Positions 9,798 to 21,715 of a stretch of 64,000 nt of DNA are shown here, in pieces (positions within the stretch are counted from its first letter, which is position 1; every line of letters begins with the position of its first letter). The stretch comes from Arthrobacter sp. (GTDB lineage: Bacteria; Actinomycetota; Actinomycetes; Actinomycetales; Micrococcaceae): contig JAITLQ010000012.1 in assembly GCA_031277795.1 (NCBI GenBank), forward strand, positions 62,001 to 126,000, in the 5' to 3' direction. Made by a program: the position numbers and the translations under genes. The notes under the pieces were generated by a model, which did not search any database, was not told the DNA's origin, and was given only the letters and a program-made list of their open reading frames with translations.

Positions 9798-9826
9798 ATC
9801 CTTGACCCGCGTGCAAGTACGATCAA
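9798..9826 (-). promoter_or_regulatory. Candidate glpD promoter
   Basis: On the minus strand TTGATC (9821-9826) and AAGGAT (9798-9803) are separated by 17 nt, the standard spacing for a vegetative promoter. The leader to the glpD ATG would be about 65 nt. The -10 match is imperfect. Confidence 0.3.
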
Positions 9827-9848
9827 GCCCAACGCACATACGTGCAAG
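9801..9848. promoter_or_regulatory. Candidate operator repeats between glpD and its divergent regulator
   Basis: The octamer CGTGCAAG occurs at 9810-9817 and again at 9841-9848, 31 bp (three helical turns) apart. The first copy is half of an imperfect palindrome CTTGAC-CCGCG-TGCAAG (9801-9817). The second is preceded by GCAC-ATAC-GTGC (9834-9845) and runs into the regulator's ribosome site at 9846. Placement fits control of glpD and autoregulation by the neighbouring SorC-type protein. No binding data exist here. Confidence 0.4.
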
Positions 9849-9856
9849 GAGGCGGC

Positions 9857-10855
9857 ATGAACCGATCACCCGGCGGAACAAACGAGCAGCAGCGACGCGC
9901 GGCGATGCTGCTGTCCATCGCCAAGGGTTACTACGAGGAACAGCGCACGATGGACTCGCTCGCGCGCGATTGGGGCGTCTCGCGTTCCACCGTCTCGCGG
10001 GCTCTCTCCGAGGCCCGCGAGCGCGGCATCGTGGAGATCCGGCTGCACGACCCGACGCACGGCGTGCGCGATCTGGCCCACCTGCTCTCGGCCAGGCACG
10101 GGGTGCGCTTCACCGTGGTCCCCACGATCGTCGGCGACTCCCCCGAGCAGGAACTCGACCGCGTTGCTTCGGTCGCCGCCTCGGTCGTGGCCCACCTCGT
10201 GCGCCCCAACTCGGTGGTGGGCCTGGCGTGGGGCACCACGGTCCGCGCGCTCTCCCAACGGCTCGGCCGCCACCCTATGAACGGGTTGACCTTCGTCCAG
10301 CTCAACGGAGCCGGCTCCCCCACCTCCACGGGCGAGGACTACGCCGCGAGCATCCTGCGCCGCTTCGCCGACGCCTACGACGGCTCGCTGCAGTCCTTCC
10401 CGGTCCCCGCGTTCTTCGACGATCCGGCCGCGCGGGAACTGCTGTGGCGCGAGCGCTCCATCTCCCGCATCGTCAATCTCCAGCGAAAGATGCACCTCAT
10501 GATCGCCGGCATCGGCTCGCTCAACGCGACGGTCACGAGCCACCTCTACGACGGCGACTTCCTGGATGAGGAGGACTACCGCCTGATCGAACAGGAGGGC
10601 GTCGTGGGCGACATCGCCACGCGCTTCTTCCGGGCCGACGGCACCCACGACGGCATCGCGCTCAACGCCCGTTCCACGGGACCCACCTTCGACACGCTGA
10701 GCACGGTGCCCCTGCGCCTCGGCGTGGTGCACGGCCGCGGCAAGGTTCCCGGTCTGCTCGGTGCGCTGCGGGCTGACCTCTTCACCCACGTCGTGGTGGA
10801 CGAGACGGCCGCCCGCTCGCTCGCCGGCGCGGGGGCGGAGCCGCCCGCGACGTAG
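9857..10855 (+). CDS. SorC/DeoR-type sugar-binding transcriptional regulator
   Basis: A 332-residue regulator. It has an N-terminal helix-turn-helix (TMDSLARDWGVSRSTVSRAL, about residues 31-50) and a large C-terminal effector-binding domain of the SorC sugar-binding type, which in this family binds phosphorylated sugars. Recognisable features are VVGLAWGTTVRALSQ and IAGIGSLN. ATG 9857 is preceded by AAGGAGG at 4 nt, so the upstream GTG at 9842 is not needed. Because it is divergent from glpD and near glpFK, the likely effector is glycerol 3-phosphate or a related sugar phosphate. That is inferred from position only. The stop codon forms part of the next gene's -10 box. Confidence 0.8.
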   Translation: MNRSPGGTNEQQRRAAMLLSIAKGYYEEQRTMDSLARDWGVSRSTVSRALSEARERGIVEIRLHDPTHGVRDLAHLLSARHGVRFTVVPTIVGDSPEQELDRVASVAASVVAHLVRPNSVVGLAWGTTVRALSQRLGRHPMNGLTFVQLNGAGSPTSTGEDYAASILRRFADAYDGSLQSFPVPAFFDDPAARELLWRERSISRIVNLQRKMHLMIAGIGSLNATVTSHLYDGDFLDEEDYRLIEQEGVVGDIATRFFRADGTHDGIALNARSTGPTFDTLSTVPLRLGVVHGRGKVPGLLGALRADLFTHVVVDETAARSLAGAGAEPPAT

Positions 10856-10867
10856 GCTGGGAGGGTG
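10853..10867 (+). promoter_or_regulatory. Putative leaderless promoter of the hydrolase gene
   Basis: TAGGCT (10853-10858) is followed by GGGAGG and then the GTG start. GGGAGG abuts the start too closely to act as a ribosome site. The first three bases of the box are the TAG stop of the regulator gene. Confidence 0.45.
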
Positions 10868-11773
10868 AGTGCCCCGTCCCCCGCCCCCGTGGACCCGCCC
10901 CTGATCGACGACCGCCCCAGCCTGCGCTTCGGCCTGGTGCTGGGCGGGGCCACGATCGCCGTGCGCAGCTACGAACCGGCGGCGCCGCCCGCCGGAACCA
11001 TCCTGGCTATCCATGGCTTCCGCGGCGACCACCACGGCCTGCGCCGCATCGTCAACGCCCTGCCGGCCTACCGCTTTGTGGTTCCCGATCTGCCAGGCTT
11101 CGGCGGCTCCACCGCCTTCGCCGGCGCGGGCGCACCCGCCCACGATGTACGCGGCCACGGGCTCGTCATCGAGGAGCTGCGCTCCCGCCTCGGCTTGGGG
11201 CCGGACACCGTGCTGCTCGGCCACTCCTACGGCTCGGTCGTGGCCTCGCACTACCTCGCCCAGCACCCGGGCGCGTTCTCGAGGCTGCTGCTCATCAACC
11301 CCATCTGTGAGCCGGCCCTCGAGGGCTCGGCCGCCATCACGACCAAGCTCGCTGAGCTCTACTACGCGGCGGGAGCCCTCCTCCCCGGCCGGCTCGGCGA
11401 GGCGATCCTGCGCTCGCGACTCGTCGTGGACGCCACAACGGCGGCCATGCTCACCTCGCGCGACCGCGCCACGCGGGCGTACGTGAAGGCGCAGCACCGC
11501 GCCTACTTTGCCGGCTTCTCCTCCCCCGCCACACTCCTGGAGTCCTACCGCGCCTCGGTCGCGCACACCGTCCTGGAGGTGGCGCCGCGGATCGCGGAGC
11601 CCACCCTGCTCGTGGCCGGCTCGGCCGATCCGCTCGGCTCGGTGGCAGGGCAGCACGCCCTCGCCGCGGCCTTCCCGCGCGCCGAGCTCGTGATGATCCC
11701 GGGCGTGGGACACCTCATCCACTACGAGACGCCCGGCACCGCGGCGGCCGCCATCGAGGCCTTTCTTCGCTGA
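10865..11773 (+). CDS. Alpha/beta-fold hydrolase
   Basis: A 302-residue serine hydrolase of unknown substrate. The canonical fold elements are all present: oxyanion-hole HGFRGD (50-55), nucleophile elbow GHSYGS with Ser121, acid in AGSADPLGS (Asp255) and base in VGHLIHYE (His283). A helical cap lies between about 145 and 235. No signal peptide is visible, so it is probably cytosolic. The GTG start lies 9 nt after the regulator stop, with its own TAGGCT box 6 nt before the start. It ends 12 nt from the convergent end of priA. The reaction cannot be named from sequence. Confidence 0.85.
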   Translation: MSAPSPAPVDPPLIDDRPSLRFGLVLGGATIAVRSYEPAAPPAGTILAIHGFRGDHHGLRRIVNALPAYRFVVPDLPGFGGSTAFAGAGAPAHDVRGHGLVIEELRSRLGLGPDTVLLGHSYGSVVASHYLAQHPGAFSRLLLINPICEPALEGSAAITTKLAELYYAAGALLPGRLGEAILRSRLVVDATTAAMLTSRDRATRAYVKAQHRAYFAGFSSPATLLESYRASVAHTVLEVAPRIAEPTLLVAGSADPLGSVAGQHALAAAFPRAELVMIPGVGHLIHYETPGTAAAAIEAFLR

Positions 11774-11785
11774 ACCGGCGGCCCG

Positions 11786-13996
11786 CTACAGGGCGCCCGG
11801 GTCGTCCACGCGCACGTGGACGACGGGATCCTTGCGCAGCGATCCCAGCCCCTTGCGCCGCCGCAGCAGCGACGTGACGCGCGGGCCGTGGGCGTGATCG
11901 AAGAAGAGGATCCAGCGGTGCTCCTCCGGCTCCTCGCCGGGGGTCGGCCCCACGAGCCGCAGGCCCTCCGCTGCGGCGGCGAGGTCGGAGGCGAAGCGGT
12001 CGGCGGCGGCCGCCTGACCCACGAGCACGGCCGAGCGCACGGCGGGAGGCAGCCCCGCCTGGGCGCGCTCGCCCAGCTCGCGCTGGGCCGCCCCGGCCGG
12101 GTCCCAGCGCACCAACGCCTGGCCTTGGGGTGAGGCGTGGCCCGTCAGCACGACGACGCCGCCCTCCTTCCGGCCCTTGGCCAGGGAGGCGGCGGCGAAC
12201 CACCGGTGCAGCGCGTCCTCGCCCACGCGCAGCCCCTCGGGGGCCAGCTGCGCGTCGGCGTCGAGCAGGAGGACGGCGCCGTAGCCGCCCTCGGCAATCG
12301 GCTCCGCCCCCGGGGTGGCGATGACCAACGCCGGGGTGGCGGGGACGTGACGCACGCCGTCGGCCCCCGTCGAACGCACGATAGGCACCCCGGGAAACGC
12401 CCGCCCGAGCTCCTCCGCCGTGCGGTCGGCTCCCACCGTGCCGGCGCGCAGGCGCCGGCCGCCGCACGTGGGGCAGCTGAAGTCGCGGCAGTACGTCCCG
12501 CACCAGCGGCACACGGGATCGCCGCCGGAGCGCGTGAGGGCGAGCGGGCCGCCGCACTTGGGGCACCTGGCCGGTTCGCGGCATCGCTCGCAGCGCAGGG
12601 CGGGCAGGAAGCCGGTGCGCGCCACCTGCACCAGGACCGGCGCGTGCTCGAGCGCGCGCTTGGCCGCCTCCCAGGCGATGCGCGGGACGCGGGCGGCGTG
12701 CAGGAGCGGATCCCGTTGGGCCGCAAAGTCGTCGGCGGCGGCCCGCACCCAGGGTGCGAGCTCGCGCAGCACGGGCCGGGGCACGCTCAGCTCCTGAGCC
12801 CAGCCGGTCAGCACGAGGCGTTGCGCCTCGGCGCTGCGGGCGGCGGAGGCAAAGAGGGCGGCGCACTCGGCCTGGGCGGCGCGCAGCAGGAGCACCTCGC
12901 GCGCGTGGTGATAGGGCGCCCGCGGCTCGAGGTAGGAGGAATCGTGGTCGTCCCACATCGCGACGAGGCCCAGGTCGGCGACCGGCGCGAAGGCGGCGTT
13001 GCGCGTCCCGACCACCACGCGCGCCTGGCCGCGTGCGGCCCGCAGGAACGCCCGGTAGCGCGGGGTCGGGCCGTCCTCGGCGCTGAGCCGCACGTACGCC
13101 TCCGGCCCCACCTCGGCATCGAGCACGGCGCAGAGGGGCTCGAGGTCTCGCGCGTCGGGGACCAGCAGCAGCGCCCCGCGCCCGGAGGCCAGCGTGGCGC
13201 GCGCCGCCCGGGCGAGACGGAGGGCCCAGCCGGCACCGCCCTCGGGCGGGCACGAGGTGACCACGCGGGGGCTGTGCCCCTGTGCCAGGGCGGCGAGGAA
13301 GGCCTCGCCGCCCTCCTCGAGCGCCCACAGACCGGCCTCGATCGCCTGGGTGTCCGCCCGTTCGGAGGGCTCGTCCGCTGCGGCAGTGTCGCCCGAAGCA
13401 TCGCTGACGTCAGCGGGGGCCTCGGCCGCGTCCGCCCGCTCGGACGGCGTCTCAGCTGCGGAGGCGTCGCCCGGGGCCTCCCTGGCGTCGGTGGAGGCGT
13501 CGCCCGCGTCGGCCGAGACGTCGGCGGGCGTCGGGCGCTCCTCCCGCTCCACCTTCGCCACGCGGGGCGGCAGGGCGGCGCGCAGGACGTCGGCCACCGT
13601 GCCGGCGAAGCGCTCGGCGACGGCGCGGGCCAGCGCGAGGACCTCGGGCGTCAGCACCACCTCGGGCGAGACCACGGCGGCCAGCGGCACCGGCTTCACG
13701 CCCGGCTCCGGCGTGTCGACGCGCTCGAGGAGGTAGCCGTTGAGGCGCCGCCCACCAAAGGGAACCCGCACGCGCACGCCCGGCAGCGCGGCGTCGTGCA
13801 GCTCCAGCGGCACGAGGTAGTCGAAGGGCCGGTCGAGATGCGGGACCGGCGTCTCCAGCAGCACCCTGGCCACGGGCAGCGTGGGGGCCGCCTTGACGGC
13901 GCCGAGCGCGGGGGGCGACGGGGCCTCGGGCACGTCGAAGAGGCCGGGGGTGCTCTCCCCCGGCCTCCCCTGAGCGCCGGAGCCGACGCCGCTCAT
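11786..13996 (-). CDS. priA: PriA-like primosomal protein N', ATPase-degenerate
   Basis: Related to PriA, which restarts stalled replication forks. The 736-residue protein keeps the N-terminal DNA-binding domain (FDYLVPLEL...GVRVRVPFGGRR) and the zinc module with cysteines at 469, 472, 478, 481, 496, 499, 508 and 511. The helicase motifs are lost: the Walker A position reads SCPPEGGAGWA with no GKT, and the DEAH position reads MWDDHDSS. Such degenerate PriA proteins are known in Actinobacteria, so it probably binds forks without unwinding DNA. Residues about 153-217 are an acidic Ala/Asp/Glu-rich insert with a repeated PSERAD. It is last in the gmk-rpoZ-coaBC-metK-priA series, 10 nt after metK. 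Confidence 0.88.
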   Translation of the reverse strand: MSGVGSGAQGRPGESTPGLFDVPEAPSPPALGAVKAAPTLPVARVLLETPVPHLDRPFDYLVPLELHDAALPGVRVRVPFGGRRLNGYLLERVDTPEPGVKPVPLAAVVSPEVVLTPEVLALARAVAERFAGTVADVLRAALPPRVAKVEREERPTPADVSADAGDASTDAREAPGDASAAETPSERADAAEAPADVSDASGDTAAADEPSERADTQAIEAGLWALEEGGEAFLAALAQGHSPRVVTSCPPEGGAGWALRLARAARATLASGRGALLLVPDARDLEPLCAVLDAEVGPEAYVRLSAEDGPTPRYRAFLRAARGQARVVVGTRNAAFAPVADLGLVAMWDDHDSSYLEPRAPYHHAREVLLLRAAQAECAALFASAARSAEAQRLVLTGWAQELSVPRPVLRELAPWVRAAADDFAAQRDPLLHAARVPRIAWEAAKRALEHAPVLVQVARTGFLPALRCERCREPARCPKCGGPLALTRSGGDPVCRWCGTYCRDFSCPTCGGRRLRAGTVGADRTAEELGRAFPGVPIVRSTGADGVRHVPATPALVIATPGAEPIAEGGYGAVLLLDADAQLAPEGLRVGEDALHRWFAAASLAKGRKEGGVVVLTGHASPQGQALVRWDPAGAAQRELGERAQAGLPPAVRSAVLVGQAAAADRFASDLAAAAEGLRLVGPTPGEEPEEHRWILFFDHAHGPRVTSLLRRRKGLGSLRKDPVVHVRVDDPGAL

Positions 13997-14006
13997 GCGG
14001 GCCGGC

Positions 14007-15212
14007 TCAGGCGTTGAACCAGGAACGCAGCGCGTCCACGCGGTCCAGACGCTCCCAAGTGAAGTCGGGATCGGTGCGCCCGAAGTGACCGTGCGCCGCC
14101 GTCTTGCGGTAGATGGGGCGCTTCAGGTCCAGGTCCTCGATGATGCCGAGCGGGCGCAGGTCGAAGATCTCGTTGATCGCCACGGCGATGCGCGCCGGAT
14201 CGACGGTCTCCGTACCGAAGGTCTCCACGTACAGGCCAACCGGGCGGGCCTTGCCGATCGCGTAGGCGACCTGCACCTCGGCGCGCTTGGCCAGGCCGGC
14301 GGCCACCACGTTCTTGGCGACCCAGCGCATGGCGTAGGCGGCCGAGCGGTCCACCTTGCTCGGGTCCTTGCCGGAGAAGGCGCCGCCGCCGTGACGGGCG
14401 AACCCGCCGTAGGTGTCGACGATGATCTTGCGGCCAGTCAGGCCGGCGTCGCCCACGGGGCCGCCGATGACAAACTCGCCGGAGGGGTTGAGGATGATCT
14501 CGGTGTTGGAGGTGTCCAGATCGGTCGTGGAGAGCACCGGGCGGACGACGGCCTCGAGCAGATCGTGGCGGACATCGGCGATGTCGTAGTCCACGGCGTG
14601 CTGCGAGGAGACCACGACGGTCTCCAGCGACACCGGGGTGTCACCGTCGTAACCGATCGTCACCTGGGTCTTGCCGTCGGGGCGCAGGCCGGTGAGCACG
14701 CCGTCGCGACGGGTGCGGGTGAGCTGGTGCGAGAGGCGGTGCGCCAGGTGGATGGGGGTGGGCATGAAGGCATCGTTCTCGTCGCTCGCGTAGCCGAACA
14801 TGATGCCCTGATCACCGGCGCCCTGGCGGTCGCGGTCATCGACGGCGATGCCCTCGCGGACCTCGAGCGAGTTGAAGACGCCGTCGGCGATCTCCTGGCT
14901 CTGCTGGCCGATCGAGATGTTGACGCCGCAGCGGGCGCCGTCGAAGCCGTTGGCGCTGGAGTCGTAGCCGAGATCCAGGATGGTGTTGCGCACCAGCGTG
15001 GGGATCTCCACGTAGCCGTTGGTCGTGACCTCGCCGGCCACCTGCACGAGTCCCGTGGTGGTCAGCGTCTCCACCGCGACGCGCGAGTCGGGGTCTTGGG
15101 TGAGCAGGGCATCGAGGATGGCATCCGAGATCTGATCGCAGATCTTGTCTGGGTGCCCCTCGGTCACTGACTCGGAGGAGAAGAGGCGCAGGGGTGTTGG
15201 GGTCTGGGTCAC
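14007..15212 (-). CDS. metK: S-adenosylmethionine synthetase
   Basis: Makes S-adenosylmethionine from methionine and ATP. The protein is 401 residues, standard for the family. Signature motifs are present: [20 protein letters not shown] at the N-terminus, the methionine-loop region MFGYASDE, and the P-loop-like [19 protein letters not shown]. The GTG at 15210-15212 sits six bases after a TAGAGT box and lacks a ribosome site, so a leaderless transcript may supplement read-through from coaBC (25-nt gap). No SAM riboswitch is visible upstream. Confidence 0.96.
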   Translation of the reverse strand: MTQTPTPLRLFSSESVTEGHPDKICDQISDAILDALLTQDPDSRVAVETLTTTGLVQVAGEVTTNGYVEIPTLVRNTILDLGYDSSANGFDGARCGVNISIGQQSQEIADGVFNSLEVREGIAVDDRDRQGAGDQGIMFGYASDENDAFMPTPIHLAHRLSHQLTRTRRDGVLTGLRPDGKTQVTIGYDGDTPVSLETVVVSSQHAVDYDIADVRHDLLEAVVRPVLSTTDLDTSNTEIILNPSGEFVIGGPVGDAGLTGRKIIVDTYGGFARHGGGAFSGKDPSKVDRSAAYAMRWVAKNVVAAGLAKRAEVQVAYAIGKARPVGLYVETFGTETVDPARIAVAINEIFDLRPLGIIEDLDLKRPIYRKTAAHGHFGRTDPDFTWERLDRVDALRSWFNA

Positions 15213-15224
15213 CCGAACACTCTA
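15210..15224 (-). promoter_or_regulatory. Putative leaderless promoter of metK
   Basis: TAGAGT (15219-15224, minus strand), then GTTCGG, then the GTG start. The box lies in the 25-nt gap after coaBC and no Shine-Dalgarno sequence is present. Confidence 0.45.
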
Positions 15225-15237
15225 CCGGGCGAGGGCG

Positions 15238-16479
15238 TCAGAGCGCGTCGGCGATGGCCTGCGTCACGGCGCGGGCCACGTCATCCTTGCTGCCGGCGGC
15301 GTGCACGGGGTCGGCGCCGGAGGCAAAGAGGATGCTGACCTCGTTGGCATCGGTGGCAAAGCCCTTCGACTCCCCGACCTCGTTCACCACGAGCATCTCG
15401 CAGCCCTTGCGGCGTAGCTTCTGCCGCGCGTACTCGAGCACCGTGTGGTGCTCGTCGCCCGTTTCAGCGGCGAAGCCGACGATGAGCCGCGGCCAGCCGC
15501 CGCGTTCGGCCGCCTCTCCGGCGGCGCGCGCGGCGACCGCGCCGGCAAGGATGTCCGGGTTGCGCACGAGCCGCACCTCCGGCGCCTCGGCGTCGTCGGT
15601 CTTCTTCAGCTTGGAGCTCACGTACTCGGCCGGGCGGAAGTCGGCCACGGCGGCGGCCATGATGAGCGCGTCGGCCCCGGGGGCCTCCCGCTCGACGGCG
15701 GCCTGCAGCTCGCGCGCGCTGGTCACCTGGAGCAGCTCGACGCCGGGCGGCGCCGGCACCTCGAGGTGCGCGGCGATGAGCAGGACGTTGGCCCCCAGGT
15801 CCCTCGCGGCGGCGGCCAGGGCCACGCCCTGCTTGCCGGAGGAACGGTTGCCGAGGAAACGCACGGGGTCGAGGGCCTCGCGGGTCCCGCCGGCCGTGAC
15901 GACGACGCGGCGGCCCTTCAGCGCGCCGCCGCCCAGCAGCGGCAGCGCCGCGGCCACGATATCGGCCGCCTCGGGAAGGCGGCCGGGGCCGGAGTCCGGA
16001 CCCGTCAACCGCCCGACGGCGGGATCGAGGATCGTGACGCCGCGGGAACGCAGCGTGGCGACGTTGGCGACCGTCGCGGCGTGCTGCCACATCTCGGTGT
16101 GCATGGCCGGGGCCATGAGGACCGGGGCCTTGGTCGCCAGGAGCGTGGCCGTGAGCAGGTCATCCGCCCGGCCGGCGGCGGCCCGCGCGAGCAGGTCGGC
16201 CGTGGCGGGGGCCACGATGACCAGGCCCGCCTCCTGGCCGAGCCGGACGTGGTTGACGGCGTCGACGGCCTCGAAGACGCTCGTGCGCACGGGGCGCCCC
16301 GAGAGCGCCTCCCAGGTGGCGGCACCCACGAAGTTCAGCGCGTTGGCCGTGGGGACCACGTCCACGCGATGCCCCGCCTCGCGCAGCGCCCTGACCACGC
16401 CGGTGGCCTTGTATGCGGCGATGCCACCGGCCACGCCGAGGACGATGTTGGCGCCCTCGCGCGCTGAGACCGGTGGCAT
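15238..16479 (-). CDS. coaBC: Bifunctional phosphopantothenoylcysteine decarboxylase/synthetase
   Basis: Carries out two steps of coenzyme A synthesis: joining cysteine to 4'-phosphopantothenate, then decarboxylating the product. The N-terminal flavoprotein half has VLGVAGGIAAYKA, the catalytic His in AVNHVRLG (about 77) and the substrate loop APAMHTEMW (His about 127). The C-terminal synthetase half has VVVTAGGTREALDPVRFLGN, MAAAVADFRP and the lysine motif SSKLKKTD. Enzymes outside Actinobacteria carry Asn (PxMNxxMW) where this has His; as I recall, the His form is usual in actinobacteria. ATG 16477-16479 has AAGGAG 6 nt upstream. The product has 413 residues and is complete. Confidence 0.94.
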   Translation of the reverse strand: MPPVSAREGANIVLGVAGGIAAYKATGVVRALREAGHRVDVVPTANALNFVGAATWEALSGRPVRTSVFEAVDAVNHVRLGQEAGLVIVAPATADLLARAAAGRADDLLTATLLATKAPVLMAPAMHTEMWQHAATVANVATLRSRGVTILDPAVGRLTGPDSGPGRLPEAADIVAAALPLLGGGALKGRRVVVTAGGTREALDPVRFLGNRSSGKQGVALAAAARDLGANVLLIAAHLEVPAPPGVELLQVTSARELQAAVEREAPGADALIMAAAVADFRPAEYVSSKLKKTDDAEAPEVRLVRNPDILAGAVAARAAGEAAERGGWPRLIVGFAAETGDEHHTVLEYARQKLRRKGCEMLVVNEVGESKGFATDANEVSILFASGADPVHAAGSKDDVARAVTQAIADAL

Positions 16480-16507
16480 CACAAGCTCCTTGGAGAGGAA
16501 GGTCGGC

Positions 16508-16801
16508 TCAGAGAGCCAGGCCCTCGGCGGACTCCTCGTCGGCCGGCGCCTCGGTGATCGGGGTGACCTCGAGCAGGCCGTCGTTGAACTCGCGCATCGC
16601 GATCGAGAGCGGCTTCTCGTTCATGCGGGTGTCGACGAGCGGGCCGACGTACTCAAAGAGGCCCTCGTGCAGCTGGGCGTAGTACGCGTTGATCTGGCGG
16701 GCGCGCTTGGCGGCGTCGATCACCAGCGCGTACTTCGACTCGGCGCGCGTGAGCAGCTCGTCGATCGGCGGGTTGATGATGCCTTCAAGGTTCTGTGCCA
16801 C
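16508..16801 (-). CDS. rpoZ: RNA polymerase omega subunit
   Basis: The small subunit that helps fold and stabilise the beta' subunit of RNA polymerase. The 97-residue product has the core [20 protein letters not shown] and RARQINAY characteristic of omega. The C-terminal acidic tail ([11 protein letters not shown]) is lineage-variable. GTG 16799-16801 is preceded by AAAGGA at 6 nt. It lies between gmk (59 nt upstream) and coaBC (28 nt downstream), the standard actinobacterial order. Confidence 0.95.
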   Translation of the reverse strand: MAQNLEGIINPPIDELLTRAESKYALVIDAAKRARQINAYYAQLHEGLFEYVGPLVDTRMNEKPLSIAMREFNDGLLEVTPITEAPADEESAEGLAL

Positions 16802-16860
16802 TGGCGATCCTTTGTCTTGTGAACGTACATCTTGGTCTAGCGAAAAAGTGTGTGGGGCGC

Positions 16861-17448
16861 TTAGCCGCGCGGCGCGGTGGGCACGCCCATCTCGCGCACG
16901 AGCGCCTCGGCCGCCCGGCGAACGTCGTCATTGACGATCGTGACGTCGAACTCCGACTCCGCGGCCAACTCAATCTTAGCGGTTTCGAGGCGGCGCTGTT
17001 GCTCCTCGGCCGACTCCGTGCCGCGGCCCACGAGTCGGCGCACGAGCTCGTCCCAGCTCGGCGGCGCGAGGAACACGAAGTGCGCGTCAGGCATGGACTC
17101 CTTGACCTGGCGGGCGCCCTGCAGGTCGATCTCCAGGAGCACGTACTTGCCCTCGTCGGCCGCCTTCAGCACGGTGGAGCGCGGCGTGCCGTAGGAGTTG
17201 CGCCCGTGCACCACGGCCCACTCGAGCATGTCCCCGTCCGCGACCATCTGTTCGAAGCGAGCCGGGCCGACGAAGTGGTAGTGCACGCCGTCCACCTCGC
17301 CCGGACGCGGATCGCGCGTCGTGGCGGAGACCGAGAGCTCCACCTCGGGGTAGTGCTCGCGGATGTAGGCGGACACCGTGCCCTTGCCCACCGCCGTGGG
17401 ACCGGCGAGCACGGTGACGCGGGGGCGGGTGGGTGCTGAATCGCTCAT
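16861..17448 (-). CDS. gmk: Guanylate kinase
   Basis: Phosphorylates GMP to GDP. The 195-residue protein has the P-loop [14 protein letters not shown], the GMP-binding [14 protein letters not shown] and YHFV segments, and ILEIDLQGA-like [17 protein letters not shown] 17446-17448 is used, with GGAG 9 nt upstream. The same frame stays open far upstream through the pyrF region, but nothing there resembles a protein domain. It is the first gene of the gmk-rpoZ-coaBC-metK-priA run. No mIHF gene lies between it and pyrF, although that is its usual place in many actinobacteria. Confidence 0.95.
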   Translation of the reverse strand: MSDSAPTRPRVTVLAGPTAVGKGTVSAYIREHYPEVELSVSATTRDPRPGEVDGVHYHFVGPARFEQMVADGDMLEWAVVHGRNSYGTPRSTVLKAADEGKYVLLEIDLQGARQVKESMPDAHFVFLAPPSWDELVRRLVGRGTESAEEQQRRLETAKIELAAESEFDVTIVNDDVRRAAEALVREMGVPTAPRG

Positions 17449-17509
17449 GGGCGGCTGCTCCTGCGGGGTTGGGTGCGACTCCTCCCCCGCCGCGGCCCGC
17501 GCGCGCAGC

Positions 17510-17551
17510 GGGGCCGGTGAGGGAAAGGGATTGACCCATCCTACCGGCCCC
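17510..17551 (-). terminator. Hairpin between pyrF and gmk
   Basis: GGGGCCGGT (17543-17551, minus strand) pairs perfectly with ACCGGCCCC (17510-17518). The 24-nt loop can itself fold as GGAT/ATCC. It lies 40 nt after the pyrF stop and probably ends the pyr operon. The loop also contains TAGGAT (17538-17543), a possible -10 box for gmk, so termination and initiation may overlap. Confidence 0.6.
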
Positions 17552-17591
17552 GCGTGCGTGGTGCGCGGCGGCTCGCGCCGCGTGGGCGCGC

Positions 17592-18411
17592 TTAGGCGAG
17601 TTCCTCGCTCGCGCGTTCGACGGCCTCGACCATGCCCCCGGGGCCCGCCTTCAGCAGCGAGCGGGAGGCCGGGACGAGCAGCTGATCCCACACCGCGGCG
17701 AAGTCGCGGCGCAGGTCCGCGCTCGTGGCGCCCTGCGCCCCGTATCCCGGCGTGAGCAGCGGCGGCGCGCCGGCGGCCAGGTCGAGGCCGAGCGAGGCGA
17801 TGTCCTCGCCCACGGTCGCGCCGACGACGAGGCCGACGCTGCCCAGGGGCTCGGCGCCGTGCTCGAGGTTCCAGGCGGCGACGTCCTCGATCACGCGCTT
17901 GGCCGCCGAATCCTCGCCGCCCGCGTGCTGCACGCGCTGGCCCTCCGGATTGGAGGTGATGCCGAGCACAAACACGCCGCGGCCGTTCTTGGCGGCGAGC
18001 TCGAGCGCCGGCGCCAGGGCACCCACGCCGAGGTAGGGCGAGAGCGTGACGGCGTCCGAAGAAAGCGGGGTGCCCTCCCCCAGCCACGCCTCGGCGTAGC
18101 CGGCCATCGTGGAGCCGATGTCCCCGCGCTTGGCGTCGGAGAGCGTCAAGATGCCGGCCGAACGCGCGTCGGCGAGCAGCTCCTCGAGGGCGGCGAGGCC
18201 CGCCGAACCGTGGCGCTCGTAGAGCGCCACCTGGGGCTTGATCGCCGCGGCGCGGCCGACGGCCGCCTGAAGCGCAACGGACGAGAAGCGCCTGAGGCCC
18301 TCCGCGTCGTCGGGCAGGCCCCACCCCGCCACGAGGGCGGGGTGGGGATCGATCCCGACGCACAGCCGGCCGTGCGCCGCGATGGCGCCGGCCAGCCGGG
18401 AGCCGAAGGAC

Positions 18412-18419
<8 letters not shown>
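17592..18419 (-). CDS. pyrF: Orotidine 5'-phosphate decarboxylase
   Basis: Makes UMP by decarboxylating OMP, the last de novo step. The 275-residue length and the [10 protein letters not shown] motif place it in the type 2 family common in actinobacteria. The phosphate-binding end is [10 protein letters not shown]. The start GTG 18417-18419 overlaps the carB stop by 8 nt (GTGCCTGA), so translation is coupled. It is the last gene of the pyr operon, followed by a strong hairpin. Confidence 0.95.
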
Positions 18420-21711
<3,292 letters not shown>

Positions 21712-21715
21712 TTCT

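Noticed and set aside
15213-15237. SAM riboswitch upstream of metK
   Set aside because: Only 25 nt separate coaBC and metK, and a TAGAGT box fills them. No riboswitch fold is possible.
17449-18363. N-terminal extension of gmk through the pyrF region
   Set aside because: The frame is open but shadows pyrF and crosses a strong hairpin. The guanylate kinase P-loop is already close to the ATG at 17448.
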